Source: Monarcha castaneiventris obscurior (taxonomy: Eukaryota; Chordata; Aves; Passeriformes; Monarchidae). Taken from it: a DNA stretch of 64,000 bases. Location: NCBI GenBank assembly GCA_026261815.1, contig JAMPIT010000862.1, positions 310,001 to 374,000 on the forward strand, given 5' to 3'. The position numbers and the translations under genes are program-made. The notes under the pieces are model-generated. The model did not search any database. It saw nothing but the letters and a program-made list of their open reading frames with translations, and was not told the DNA's origin. Below are positions 47,640 through 60,523 of the stretch, in pieces; position 1 is the first letter of the stretch; each line of letters begins with the position of its first letter.

Positions 47640-48780
47640 TACTCTACTTACTGCTCTAGTAAAAAAAATCATTGGAATATTTCTTTTCCCTTAAAGATAC
47701 AAAAAAAAAAATCTTCAAAAGATACGGGGAGAAAAGTTCTTTCACAATGACATTCAGAGCAAAAAGAGAGAAACGACATCTTACAGATCATTAGAGAGCT
47801 ATCTTTGGCAGAATATTTCAAATAAATTATTTTTACAAAGATTTTCTGCAGTCATATATTTATTTTGAATAGTTCACTTTCAGCTATAGGGTTCACTACT
47901 CTCTATTGATAGGAAAACACCACAAATATAAAAATATATGAGCTCAGCACAACTTTTAGGCTACCACGACTGTGTCCAATAATTTCAAAAGTTGTAGATT
48001 GATACCACGGAAAATATGAAACAGGTTTTCTAACAGCGTGTGTCAGGTTAGAAGGGCACAGCTCGTGCCTGCTGTAAAACACACCAGGGAGGGCGGCTGG
48101 GATTGGCGTGGGAAGGAGCTGGAGAAGCCGGATGCTTGGAGCCAGTCTCTGCCGCCACCAGCCGTCTTCCCACAGGGAATCGTCTCTCTCGGACCCCTAA
48201 GGCTTAGAGATGTCGTGCTGGGTGGTGGCTGAGGGTGTCCTCCCCGGGGAGCAGGTGGGTGGCACCGGGCGTGCTGCGCTGAGGGTTCCCGATGGATCCG
48301 GCCGTGCCCGGCCCTGGGCTGTGCCCCGGGAGGGAGGTCAAGTGCGGCCACTCTGGCTCCCAAAGCCGCCCCCTTCCACCTTCGTGTGGGGAAAAGCACC
48401 GAGGGAGCCGCAGGCTTCGCCCTTGCCCCGTGGCCATGTCCTGCCCCAGACCGTGTCCGGGCCCTGCAGGACGGTGACTCTGCCGGGACCCCCGAGCCCG
48501 AGCCCTGGTGGCCCAACAAGGGGCCTTGCCTGGTCCCCATCTCCCCCGCAGCATGTGCCACCGAGCCCACCAAACATTTAGATTTACATATTTTGCTTTG
48601 TTTATACAGCATGTACAGAATATACAGCATCGGACAATTATTTCCCAGTAGACTGGAAGTGTCTCCCAAGATGACCTCTTTTATCAACAAATATATATAT
48701 AAATTGACAGTAATAAAAGAGTCGTACCAACAAATATTATGGCTTTTCAAATAGTGTAGCTGCATTGTGCCATTGAATTT
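47640..48780. other. AT-rich, UTR-like blocks
   Basis: Two AT-rich blocks (about 47,640-48,020 and 48,570-48,780) flank a GC-rich piece. They contain ATAAA-type motifs and smooth AU-rich sequence such as ACAAATATATATATAAATTG. They could belong to a very long 3' UTR of the minus-strand SLC8A gene, to an unrecognised transcript, or be conserved non-coding DNA. No exon was identified. Confidence 0.3.
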
Positions 48781-48859
48781 GTGAGGAACTGTGACAGAGA
48801 CAGAGAGACTGGGGGGCTCCAGAGGCTGAGCCCAGGGGTGACCCTCAGCTTGGGGCACA

Positions 48860-51800
48860 AGGGCTCCGAATTGCTGGGGCAGTGCCAGCTCACGGCGCCA
48901 AGCACGGCGCAGGTGGCAGAGGGAAGGTGGAGTTGAATTTATGACCCATGCTCTGGTTTCTGTCTCCAGGCAAACCAGTTCTCCTGCAAACTCTCAGCCC
49001 AGCTTTGAAATAATTTGGCTCTGTCCAGCTGGGGCCTGCCTGCCCTGCCCCTGGTGGGGGGACCAGCGGGCTGGTTGGGCTGTCAGAGATCTCTCTCTCT
49101 CTGTCAGGGTTTGCACAAGATGTCTGTCTGCCCTAGAGTGCCTTGTGGCTGTGAGGGGGGACACACACAGGGTGATGGGTGACAGGATGACTGTGGCAGG
49201 TGGCTTTGGGTGCGTCAGGAAGGGTGGTCGCAGCCTCCTCCCTGCCTGCCTGCCCCGTGCTGCTCCAAGGGCCACGGGGAGCTCCCCTCGGGCTGCTGAG
49301 CAGGGGCACATTGGTGGCTGTCAGAGGTTGGTGGCTGTCAGAGGAGACCAGGGAAGTGAGAGCCATTCTTTGTGGAGCACATCCAAAATTCCTGAGGACA
49401 ACTTGCCTTGGCAGCGCTGTCCCCAGCCACCACCCTGGCATGGGGTGCCCATGAGGAGAGTCACCACATGCCTGCTGCCTGCCTCCCCTCATGGGCTGCA
49501 TCCAGCCTCCAGCTGTCCCCCTCACTTCTCAGGCCCAGCAAGCCAGTTTCAGCTCTTTCCCTCCTGCATCCCCCTGTTCCAGGGGGCCCTTGCTGTGGGG
49601 AGTGTCCAGCAACCCTGGGACAGGCTGTGCAGGCAGCTCCCTGCCTCAGTGTCCCTCCACTCCTGAGCGGGACAGTGGGAGAAGCTGCTGACATGAATTA
49701 CACCTCTGCCAAGAAAGATGTGTTTCTCTCTGGGATGGTTACTCTAGAAGGAGCAGCCATCGTTCAAGTGTGCAGAAATGACTTTTGAGGAGTGGAGTGG
49801 TCACTCAAGCATCAAGATATTTGGGCCACTTCATTACAGCGGAAAATAAGATGGATCTAAATTACTGCTACTATCATTTTTTTTTTTACTAATTCCCATC
49901 TCATTTATCTCTCCTGTGAAATATTATGGCCACTTCCTGCAGACCTCCCTGGCTGATGCTCCCACGAGCAAGCCCTGGGAGCCCAGGTGTCTCCTTTGGC
50001 TGTGCCTGCAGGATGCTGAGCTGGGAGCTGCCCCTCCCTCATGGCAGCAATGTGGGGAGCAGCAGGGAGCGAGCACCACGGGGAACCTGCTGCCTTTGAG
50101 GTGGGTGAGGTTTCCCAAGGACTGCTGTGCTCCTGGCAGTCTGACTGCTTTCTGCTAGGAATATCCTGTGGGCTTGTATTTGGGGTGGGAGGTAGAACGT
50201 GGTCTGTCTACTCTGTGTCCTCTTCTCGCTTGATTAGCGGTGACGTTCACGTGTGGTGAACACCAGGTGTGCCAGAGACCTCTCCGGATAGCCTGGAGGC
50301 AGCAGTAGGGATAAAGATGCCCATCACTGCTGAGTGGTCTTCAGGAAGTTCACTATTTGGATTTTACAACCTCGTGGCCAGGTCTTCTTGGCACAGAGAC
50401 CCAGGATGCAAAGACTGCATTTTACAAAACCCTGTGTTTTGTGGGTTTTGCCAGCACGGCTGTGTGTATTCTTCCAGCAGGAGCTAGGAATCGTAGGAGA
50501 ATTCACCACCTTCTGCCCTTCATCCACTAATAAAACTGCTGGATTGCTGAGCAATGTCCTCAACAGGTAGTCTTGAGAGCTGGACTGTGGGCAGAGCTGT
50601 GCCTCCTAATGCTTAATGCATTATGGAAAAAAGAAGTAGGACAAGTATTGTCAGGGAAAAAATAAATAACATTTTCTACCTTGCTAACGCAGTGCCTGTA
50701 ATGTAAGAGGTATTATTGCCATCTTTTGCTCTCTGGAGCTGCAGAGAGCAGAGTATGTTTCCTGATTAAGAGCAAGTCAAGCAGGGCTCCTGCAAGGCTC
50801 CCTGCATGGGCACATTTTTCTCAAGAGCTCGCAAGACGAAGGAGGCAACATGGGGCAAGTGAATGAAGACACAAACAGGCATCGGTTCCTTCTCCTTGGA
50901 GCAGGAGGAGTTCAGCCAAGGGGCAGCTCATCACAGCCCACACTGCAAGGAAAGGCCAGGGCAGTGCACAGGGCTGCAGCTGAAGGCAAAGGGCAAGGGA
51001 GGCATCTCAGAGTTACGCAGAACAAGGAGAAATCCGCTTGTGCACCTCCCTACATCCCTGGGAGCCACAAAGCCACTAGTTTGCAAAACCTTTCATTAAT
51101 GTTCCCAAATAAGCTCTGGGACACATTTGCACCACTGGAATCCAACCTTGCCCGCGCCAGTGCAGCAATTTTACAGGGACTTAGAAATTCTGCGTGTTTC
51201 CGAGTGTCTCTGCAAAGAAGCTCATCTGCCAGAATCTCACACTTCTGTGAGCGAGGAGCCTGCCAGGGGCTGTGGGCTGGGGCAGAGGGGGACACACTCC
51301 TGGGGATGGCAGTGCCATGGACATGGGCAATTTCCACCAGGCAAACAGAGCAAGGCTGTGCTCCATGCAGGTCTCATCCTGCCACCTGCAAAGAGACTCC
51401 TCTGGGCTGGAAATAATGGAGGAGAAATAAATCCCACCTCAACAAAGAAGTTGGGAGGTGCAGGGAGAGAGCCCTGTAGCAGCCTCCCATGAGCTGCAAG
51501 GGTTTAGGAGCTCTAAGTGTGGATAAGCATCCCAAGCCATTGCAACTTGCTCTACTTAAACTCTGCCCATATTAAGCAAGGGCAGGAAAGTCTTTAACAC
51601 CCAGCTAAAGCAAATTAGTTTGTTTTGGAAATGTAGAGGTACGTTTGGGTTGGGGGGTGGAGTTGGAGCATCTGTGGGACTTGATAATGGTGGAAATTCC
51701 AGGAAAAATGTTTAATCTTCCACAGACTCATGAGCAAAGGACAGTGGTACAATAAAAATTGTGCCTGCAGGTAGTGGCTGTGCCTGTGCCTGGGTGATGA

Positions 51801-54800
51801 GCAGGAGGGGCTCAGCATGCCAGGATTTGTGAGGAAGTTTGCCTGCTCTTTGGTTTGTAGGGGCTCAAGTCCAGCCTTGAGATACAGACAGCAAGGCTGA
51901 GCTAAAAAGAATCGCTGTTTGATGCAGTGAGAAAAGGAGAGTGTCCCACACAGGAACTCCCCAGGTGTGGGGCAGGAGGGACAGAGAATGTTCCTGTGCA
52001 GGGAGCTTGGGAGAAGATGGCATGTGAAGAAGCTTCACAGGGGAGGCAAGCACAGAGCAAGCCCCAGGCTGGACTGTCACTGTTTGTAGACAGTGATTTT
52101 GGGACCTCGAGATGGCTTGAGGCAGAATCTGGAGGACCCCAGCATGAGGTGGGGTCACTAATGGTGCATCATTAATGGTGCATCACTAATGGTCCTTCCC
52201 ATGGCCACCTGAACAGGGGTGGGGCTGCCTACTGGGAGGGGCAGAAAGCTTTCCTGGTGCAGCTCAACAGGCCAAGGGCTGCTCTGAGTCAAAAGAGATA
52301 AAAATACTGTCCGGGGTTGGTGCCCATGGACAGCCAAAAAAGCTGTCCAGGGACCAAAAAAGCCAAAAAAGGAGGCTGTGCTGTATCTGTGTAGAAGTCG
52401 AGGTGCATGTCCGTGCCCATGGCAGCCAGGGCAGGGGACATGCTGTGGCAGTGCTTGGAAAAAGGTTTCCAGATCTGGGTGGCACCTCATGGAGCTTGTC
52501 CCTTCCCGGTGCCCTCCGATGCTGGGCATCCCACCCAGCTCCAGCAGTGCTCCACAGCACCTACTTTGGGAACACTGAGTGCCCCAGTGCCCTCTTCCAC
52601 ACTGCTAATGAGGGCAGCCCCAAGCTGGCATTCCCTTTGGGAAAGGGGAAGGAGCCAAGGGAGGGTGCAGAGACTGCAGGAAAGGGGGGTGAACCACCCT
52701 GGGGGCACTGGGTCCCAGGGGCAGGACTGGCCGTTCTCGAGATGCTCCAGAGAGAGAGCAAGACCCTGTGGAGACTCCTTGGATGCTCTCAGGGGCATAC
52801 CACAGGCAGAAAACCCTGCTAGTAGCAGCAAGCTCCTGCCTATCTTTGCTGATAACAGCTCCTACTTGGCCAGGCAGGCCCCTTTCCCTCGAAGTGTCCC
52901 TTCCCTCTGTGTGAGGGGTGTTGCTGGCTGGCAAGAGGTTCTTGGCACCTCCAGTTCCAACAGCAGAAAGGCTCAAGTCCTTAAAAGGTGAGGAATCTCA
53001 CTGTATTTATTGTCCCTCGGTGCTTTTTGCAAGAATACGGACGCCTCTGGATGCTTTCCTGAGCAAGTCAATTTTTTACAAGATAAACAGGCTTTTCCAC
53101 AGCTGTGCTGAGCACATGTAGAGGCGTCAGTAGCTGGTCACTGCATGCTCAGAGAGGCCAGAGAGGTTCCTGGTGCTCTGCAAAACATTTCTCCAGATGG
53201 GCCTGGGTGCCAAAGCCTACAGAAAATAATGCAGGGCTTTGTCCTGGAATTACAGCATCCAGCGTTGAGTTTTCTGTCACTTTCCGGCTATGCCCAGCTC
53301 TGTCCCTCCAGGGACGCAGCTGAACCTCCTCCTGAGTTATGTACATGGCCACCAATGCCGACGATTCTTACCCGAGAATTTAAAAATAGCCGTAACAATA
53401 ACACAGGGGCTCTGGTTCTCCAGTCCCTGTCTGCAGCAGAAACAGTGCAGTGAGTTCACAGCCAGGCTCGTGACCACGGCGGGCTCAAGGCCTCCCTTCT
53501 CCCCCCTGTCCTTTGAGGGAGCAGGGATGAAGATGCACAAATGACTCTTGCCATTGCCCCTCGCCCCAGAGGCACCACAGGCTGCCTGGAACGGGGTGAC
53601 ACAGGGCAGGAGCCTTGCTGGGTTGGAGATGAGGGATTCACACCTCGGGATCGAGCGGTTCCTGTGCTGCCCTGGCACGGGCAGCAGTTTGGGTGGGCCC
53701 AGCTGGGAGGCACTGCAGATCTGCGGCTCTTTCCTGTTTCGTGCCTTTTCCGAGTGTTCAGGTTGTGACTGGGATTTGCCTCCAGTCCCGCTGAGCCCTG
53801 AAGAGCTGGGAATATGGTTTGTCCAAGATGGTTAGGGCTGTCACTGGTGTGTTCCTTCTGCTTGTCCTCAAGTGCTTGGCAGTGGCCTGTGGAGTTATTT
53901 GGGTGCCTGTCTCTGAATGGCCTTTGCACATGGACACGTGCTGCATCCTTTTCCATGGAAAGGTTTGCCTTTGGCTGGTGGGGTGATGAGAGGGGGTTAG
54001 AGCAAGTGGAGCAGGCAGATGGATGGAGGCCGAGGGTTCAAACTGCTACTTCTGGCAGCACCCATAAACCCAGGCCTTTATCAGAGATGCTCGATGTTCT
54101 GCCTGTGTGAGGGAGGGTGGGGAGGCTGGCTGAGGAAGAGATGGGAGAGTTCTGGCATGAGACAGGGGATCCACGGAACTGAGCTGCAACAAGGCGTGAC
54201 TGTGCCGGGGACTGTGCTTCCTCCTGCTGCCTCCCAGCACAGCCAGCCAGTGCCGGCATCTCCTGGGGGAGGGCAGTTCTCTTCTGCCTTTGGAGAGTGT
54301 GGTTTAAGGAGGAGACTGTGCGGAAGAGCAGGCTTGGCACCCTCGGGAACACTGGGGCACCCTTGGGAACACGGGGGGTCGGTGCTCCCCCTCGCTGCTC
54401 CCCCGTGACCCTTCCGTGAGCCACTGGGCACACAACACATCACAGCCTTGTTAAAGATGCCCAAAAGCACACAGCAGGCAACTGCATCAACAGGGCTGGT
54501 GTTTAGCCTGTGATTTAGGCCCCATCCTAAGCAAGCACTGCTCCATCGTTCCCTCTGGAAAGCTCTGTGAGCAGAACAGTTATTTACTGTCTGCTAACCT
54601 GAGTGGCTGCACAAGTCCCATTTGACTTGTTAATTACTTCAGAAATGGCAATTCATTCTGAAGAAGCAAATGATGAGGGGGAAATACCAACATCACCTTT
54701 CAGCAGATGCAATTAGTGGGTCAGAAGAGCTGCTTTGCTTTCACAATCTGCTGCCTGGAAAAGCACACGGACATGGCTGGCCGTGCTCTCTGCGGCTTGG

Positions 54801-55640
54801 GGAGCGTTGAAGGCAGAGCTTGCCTGGGGCCCATCTCCAGAGCTGGTGTTTGAGTTCAGCTGTCAGAGCAGGACCTCCCAAGCACTGCGGGGAGGGTTTA
54901 TCTGGGGACAGCTCAACAGATGCTGGATGAAACACAGGGAGGAGCAACATCCCTGGGCATGGGGAGACTTTTCTCCTCCTCAGTGCTGGCTGAGCTGTGT
55001 CGAGGCACATGGGTCTGAAATGGCCCACGGCACCTGGGCTGGGACATGGGCAGGCACCTCTTGAGAGCAGCCCAGCCTCGTGGGGTGTCTCAGATCTGCT
55101 TTGGCACCCATGGACCCTTCCCTGGTAATGCATCTCATGCATTCTCCCTCACAGCTCCTGGCTTAACCCAGCACAGGTCACTGTGAGGCTGCAGCAAGAG
55201 CAGTAGCAGTTCTACAGAAGACACAAGCAGAAAGAGCTGCTCGCTACCTTGGGGGCACACCCACGGCTCTCCCCAAGCCCAGGGCAAGCCAGCACTGGCC
55301 AGGGACACAGCACAGGAGCAGCTCCTGGCCCCAGGAGGATGGGTTGCCCTGCAGCTTTGTCCCTGGGTGGTTTCCTGCATCCCTCTGAGCATGGAGTGGG
55401 CTGCGAGCCCCAGCTGCACCGCAGCACACACCGAGCCTGAGGCACCATGGAGATGGAGCGGGAGGAAGGGCATGAGATGGGGCAGGGGCGGCCGTGCCAA
55501 GGCACCGCTGCCCCTGCCGGTGGCAGAAACACGGTGAAGGCAAACCAATGAGTCAAGGAGAGATGGGTACAAAGGGGAAACAAGTGGAGGGGAGAGAAGG
55601 GTTTTCCATAGAGAATATGCAGGAGCAGTACTGGATCCAT
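48860..55640. other. Long region without a recognised gene
   Basis: Open frames here are many but short to medium, GC-driven, and lack domains or sensible splice-linked homology. I see no CR1 or LTR. A small 17-bp duplication occurs near 49,310-49,340. The stretch is intergenic or distal 3' UTR of SLC8A. Confidence 0.5.
52156..52195. repeat. 14-bp tandem repeat, three copies
   Basis: CACTAATGGTGCAT is followed by CATTAATGGTGCAT and then CACTAATGGTCC. It is a short local duplication with no apparent function. Confidence 0.9.
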
Positions 55641-55657
55641 CAGGAATCATTACAAAC

Positions 55658-55663
55658 TTTATT
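55658..55663 (-). terminator. Candidate SLC8A polyadenylation signal
   Basis: Minus strand reads AGAAATAAAGTTTGTAATG, a canonical signal followed by a plausible cleavage region. It would give a terminal exon with about 2.1 kb of 3' UTR (55,640-57,793). More distal sites are possible. Confidence 0.5.
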
Positions 55664-57711
55664 TCTCTGTGCATTGTGTACCATTGATAAGGATCATCAC
55701 AATTAGTGGACTCACTGCCTATAGTGGTGGGCAATACACACAAAGAAAAAAAATGAAGCCAAACAGATGAAAATGAAATCATTGTACATAAAGGTAATCA
55801 CAAACCTGAACAACCTGCACCTGTGTTTGATTTTTTTCCCCCAAAAACAATGAGAAACAAAAAAGAAAAACCCCAAAACAAATCAAAAGTGAAAAAAGGC
55901 TCAAGAAGGAAAAAAAAAACCCACAACTTCATATTCCTAGAGAAAACCTTACAGCAGGTTAATTAAAATTTCCACAGATAGTTCAAAATGAGTACAAATA
56001 CTCCCAGCCAGCTGGTTATGGTACAAGCATCAGACATGGTTTTCAGCTGAGTGGGAAGAGCTCACCACGGACATGCAGGCTGGGAGTTTGCCTGGCTGGA
56101 ATGTCAGGAAGCCTGGCAAAGGGCATGGGGTGAGAAGACATCTCTCAACACCAGTGCTGTGTCTCCCCTGTGCTGCGCCCTGGGGAGCTCTACAGCCACA
56201 TTTCCCTGGCTCGACTCCCTACCCCAGCCTGCACTCCTGGCTTCAGGGGGGTGATGCTGAGTTACACCTCCCTGTCTCATCCTGTCCAGTGATTTCGGAT
56301 TCGGAGAGTGCAAAACACAGCCTTTTCCTCCTGGGGGAATGCTTCCCGGTCACTCTCAGTGGAGTGGGAGATCTCGTACGGCCCTTCAGCCCTTGGATTA
56401 TTCTGCCCTCAAATGGCTGTGGGAAAAGACCAGCTTTGGGGACCGGTCCTGATGGCTTAACACTCAGAAACAGGGGCTGTCACTACACCTCTGGGGATGC
56501 AGGGAATAGCAGGGGGCCAAGGGCTTTGAGGCAGCCACCGACTCGAAAGGCAGAAGCATGTGAGGTGCTGGGAGTCAGCCACGCTTGTTCCCCTCGGACT
56601 GCTCACCCCACTCGGGCTCTCTGGGACCTCGTGTAAAACCTCCTGTGGACAGAGGAGGCCTTCACACTGGCTTCAGCACATCAGAGGACCCCACCCACAG
56701 AGCTGGACAGGGCCTGCAGTCTCTGGGGCGTGGGCTTTCCTCCCCTGAAAACCTCCAGGTGCATGGCTGTTATTGCTTCTCATGGACCCATGCCACGAGC
56801 AGTAAGTGGGGACAGCTTTCCATCCTTTCCGCCCCCGCTAAGAGGAAACAAACAAACAAACGAGCAAAACCCTACGGCAAAACCGAACTAACTAAAAATA
56901 AATAAAACCCAGTGAAAAGAAAACGCTTGTAATCTGCAATGCTCAACCCACATGGTTGGAAGGACTATCGCTATAGGATGCTATATACAGATAGATTTCA
57001 TTTCATTCATGCAAATGTTACAAGTACCACGACAGCATGCCCGAGGAGGCGGAGGAGTGGGAGGAAGGCTCCCGCCGCTCCGCGCAGCCTCGGCTTGGGA
57101 CACCGGACACGAGGCTGCGGCTGTGCACCCCCAAAGCATGGACAGGGAAAGGTGAGGGGCATGTGGGTGGGAAATGCTAGTTGTACACACGCCAAAACGA
57201 AACAAAAAAAACAACCCCAAATCAATGACGAAAACGGTTTGTGTTCTATCCTTAGAAAGCTCCCAGTTTCCCCTTGTCTTCAGTTCGGTCTCTTGCTCCT
57301 CTCCAACAGGGCCAGAGGGCCTGTTCCCGAGTGGCGAAGGCAGCTGGATGGCGGTGGGAGATCAGAACCCTTGCTCTCCTCTCCTTCCCTTGCCCACTGC
57401 TCTGTTTCTCACCAGCTACTCTGGCCTTCCTCACACCGACGCACCCCGGTCGCCTTCACATCCGTCTTCCCGGGGGCCGGCGGGTGGGAGTCAGCGACGG
57501 GAAGGGGCTCGGTGGCCATCGGCCGCTCCTGTTGGTCGAGTTGCAGAAAGGGCCCTGCCCCTGGCTCCTGGCTGGGGCCGCTGCCTGGGGAGGGGTCCTG
57601 CTGGCTTTGGGGTCCTGCCTAGTTCAAAGGATGCTCCAAAGCCGCTTTCCATCAGCAGGTGTGTGAACATGGCAAATCTCTTTTATTCTTTCTCTGTTCA
57701 TTATACACAGC

Positions 57712-57775
57712 TTTATATCTATATCTATACCTATATATCATTCTATATAGATATATATAGATATACACATATTTA
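57712..57775. repeat. TA/GATA-rich simple repeat in SLC8A 3' UTR
   Basis: An imperfect run of TATATCTATA-type units directly downstream of the SLC8A stop codon on the minus strand. It is a short microsatellite. Confidence 0.8.
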
Positions 57776-57793
57776 CTATCTCTGATTGTCCCT

Positions 57794-60523
57794 TTAGAAG
57801 CCCTTTATGTGGCAGTAGGCTTCCAGAGATGAGAAGAATATGTACAAGAGCCAGAGGAGGATAAAGAGTGAGGATGTGAGCAGCTTGGAAGTCCGCGGCC
57901 CGCCCAGCTCACCTCCAATCTCGGGTCTCCGCCGGTAGAGCAGCACTCCCACACTGATAAAAGCAAAAATGGTGAAGAGGGTGACGGAGAAGGCCAGCGT
58001 GCCAGGGGAGACTTGGAAGGCTTGTCCATGCGCCGCGTGGTAGATGGCTGCGATGGACCAGGCCACCCCAATGCCCAGGAAAACATTCACAGCGTTGCTC
58101 CCAGTGACGTTCCCGATGGAGGCGTCCGCGTACTGGTCCTGCGTTGCTGCTACTTTGCTGGCAAAAGTGTCTGCAAAGGAAAGATGGGGAGAAACCCTCA
58201 GGAAGCACCCAGGAGAAGAGGGCAGCTTGGGGACAAATGTCAATGGCAACATCTGGAGAAAGAAAGTAAAGGGTAAGGGGATAGGGTACAGCCCCTTCTA
58301 ATGGAACTGCCGAGGAGCCAGGGGACCATCAGGGTCCAGAAATGCACAGTGGGGGAAACCTCAGTGTTTAGAAATACAGGGCTTCCCCCAGTGTGGCCCC
58401 TAGCACCTTTTGCCTCCCTGAAGTCCAGTGCCTTGTGCAGACCCTGACACTTAAGTCATCCTCCATCCCTTGGGAAGAAAAACCATGTGGGTGGGTGCGT
58501 GCTTGTCCAGGTGCTGTGCCAGCTTCGATACCAGTGATAAAACCTGGCTGGCCTTTTAAATGGAAAACTTTGTGTCAGGCAGACCAGCATGACGCTGCTC
58601 TGCACCACAGAGAAGTGCTGATTTTACATCCAAACCCACTCTGGATCTGCAGAGGGAAGGAAGAGCAGGAGGGATTAGCCTGTGGGTTTGTCCAGGTGAG
58701 CACTCTCAGCTAACAATGAGAAGATGAGGCCTGCACTTATCTGCACTCCCAGATCACCTCGGGTACAGGCAGCCCAGTGTGGCTCAGGAAAAGAAAACAA
58801 CAAGGCCATCTTTCACGTTTTTTAATTCTACAGGATTTCCTTTCTGCTCCTCCCCAGTGGGCTCCAAGGTGAGATGGCGAAGTGCAGCCTGGCACAAAGA
58901 TCCAGTTCCATGTGACAGGAGGGGATGGGCACATATAAGCACAGCGAGAGGGTCCATTTGCAGCAAAGAAATCAAAAGTCTGCTTTATTAAAACAAAAAA
59001 AAGCTGCCATGGAAATGCACCTGATTGCTAAGGGAAGGAAAGGGCCTGATCATGGTGCAGTAATGGAGTTGTGGGACAGTGCTGATGCCTCCATGGCTCT
59101 GCAGCTGCCACTGGGGGAGAAGGGATGAGTATGGAAACAACCACATGCACTTCTGCAAGTCTGAGCAGTGCTTTCAATGCAGGGAAGGTCCCTGTCAGTG
59201 TTGATTTCTCTGCACTCCCTTCGGTGCCTGCCCATCTCCTGGAAAGCAGGGGTGGAGGAGCCCAACCAGCACCCAGCTAACACAGCACGGCCTGGGAGCC
59301 AACCGAAACAAGAGTAGCCCAATGTATTCTAAAAAAGAACTTCTTAAATGCCACCTTATGTCAGCAAAAGCATGAGGGAAGATTTTCACTGTCAAAGGTG
59401 TGAAGAAGCCCTGCAAACCTTCTGCCTAAAGCCTCTACTGCCAGAGGTCTAAAAATGCTCCTTCTGTTCCTTGCCCCAGATCTGTTCTTCCTTTTGGTAC
59501 TGCTGCTCCTTCTCATTGCCTTTGGTAGCATTAGGACAATTTCAGGATCTTTGAGCATTTGAGTGCTGATAACCGGAAGTCTGAAGGTGATGAGGGAATG
59601 TGTGACTGATGCAAGGGCTGGTTGGGTTGGGTCAGAGCCCCTTGGCCAGGAACCAGGCTCTGCCTGCCCAGCACAGCCCATGGGAGGAGGTGAGTGAAAG
59701 GCACAGGCTCTCTTACACAAGCTGACGTGGGGATCCCCAGAGCTTTGCAAGTTGCATTTCAAGCAGCTCCCCCAGTTCAGCAACCCCAGTGTGATCCACC
59801 TGAACCTGGTCTCACACAAAGGTGCCCATGCTGGAAAGTGTGCCCTGAGTATGGACTAGCACTTAACTCACCTGGGAGCAAGGTTAAAGCAGCAGATGCT
59901 TAAAGTGCAGGACTGCCAATGCAGGCAGCATTTTAACCAAAGACCAACTCCGACTCTGAAAGTGGATACCATGGAGGCTGCCCACAGACAGAGATACTTC
60001 ACAGTCTTTGCAGTGGGAAGGTCCTTGAAATAATTCCCATGGGACTGAATCCACATCCTGGTTCTACCCTTGCAGCCCATCTGAGACTGCAAACCGATTT
60101 CCACATATAGCTCAAACCTGTGCTTCGGGATCCTGCAGAGCACAGCTCACCCAGCCCAACCCCAGCCCAACCCCAACCCCAACCCCAACCCCAACCCCAG
60201 CCTGGCTGGACATGGCCCTTCCCAACAAGCCCCGTGGCTGTGCCTACCTGGCACCGATGTCCCCAGTGCGACGAACACGACTGCAGTGACCGAGTCCTTC
60301 AAGCCGATGGTGCAGCCAAAGTGGGATGCCAGGTCACCAATGAAAGCTGTCAGGAGGCCAATCATGAGGATGGAGACAACGAAGCAAGCCCAGCCATTCC
60401 AGTAGTCTGTCGGGGGCACGAAGGCAAAAAGGACCTTCCAGAAGACGGTCAGAAAGTGCATCACGTAGTCGAAGCAGGAGGGCAGCTTCTCCTCCCCACA
60501 TTCATCGTCATCGTCATCTTCCC
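57794..60523 (-). CDS. SLC8A1: Sodium/calcium exchanger, last two exons (SLC8A1-like)
   Basis: Plasma-membrane 3Na+/1Ca2+ antiporter. Two exons: 60248-60523 (276 nt, phase 1 in and out) and 57794-58170 (stop TAA 57794-57796). The acidic patch EDDDDDECGEEKLPSCFDY is followed by transmembrane segments. The alpha-2 repeat spans the junction: GCTIGLKDSVTAVVFVALG, GTSVPD, then SIGNVTGSNAVNVFLGIG. The protein ends WLLYIFFSSLEAYCHIKGF. The residues FVPPTDYWNGWACF, YRRRPEIGGELGGPRT and the C-terminus match SLC8A1 much better than SLC8A2 or SLC8A3 as I know them. A related sauropsid paralogue (SLC8A4 type) cannot be excluded. Upstream exons, with the calcium-binding domains, lie beyond 64,000. The terminal exon probably continues into a long 3' UTR ending near 55,640. 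Confidence 0.88.
60150..60200. repeat. CCCCAA microsatellite in SLC8A intron
   Basis: CCCAACCCCAGCCCAACC passes into repeated CCCCAA units. The minus (transcribed-sense) strand therefore carries successive GGGGTT runs capable of forming a G-quadruplex. It starts about 48 nt downstream of the splice donor at 60247-60246. Confidence 0.9.

Noticed and set aside
48043..48858. 271-codon minus-strand open frame
   Set aside because: It mixes AU-rich UTR-like sequence and GC-rich sequence, with no domain or conserved motif.
60150..60200. Telomere-like CCCCAA array
   Set aside because: It is an imperfect 50-bp microsatellite inside an intron and is not the vertebrate CCCTAA telomere repeat.
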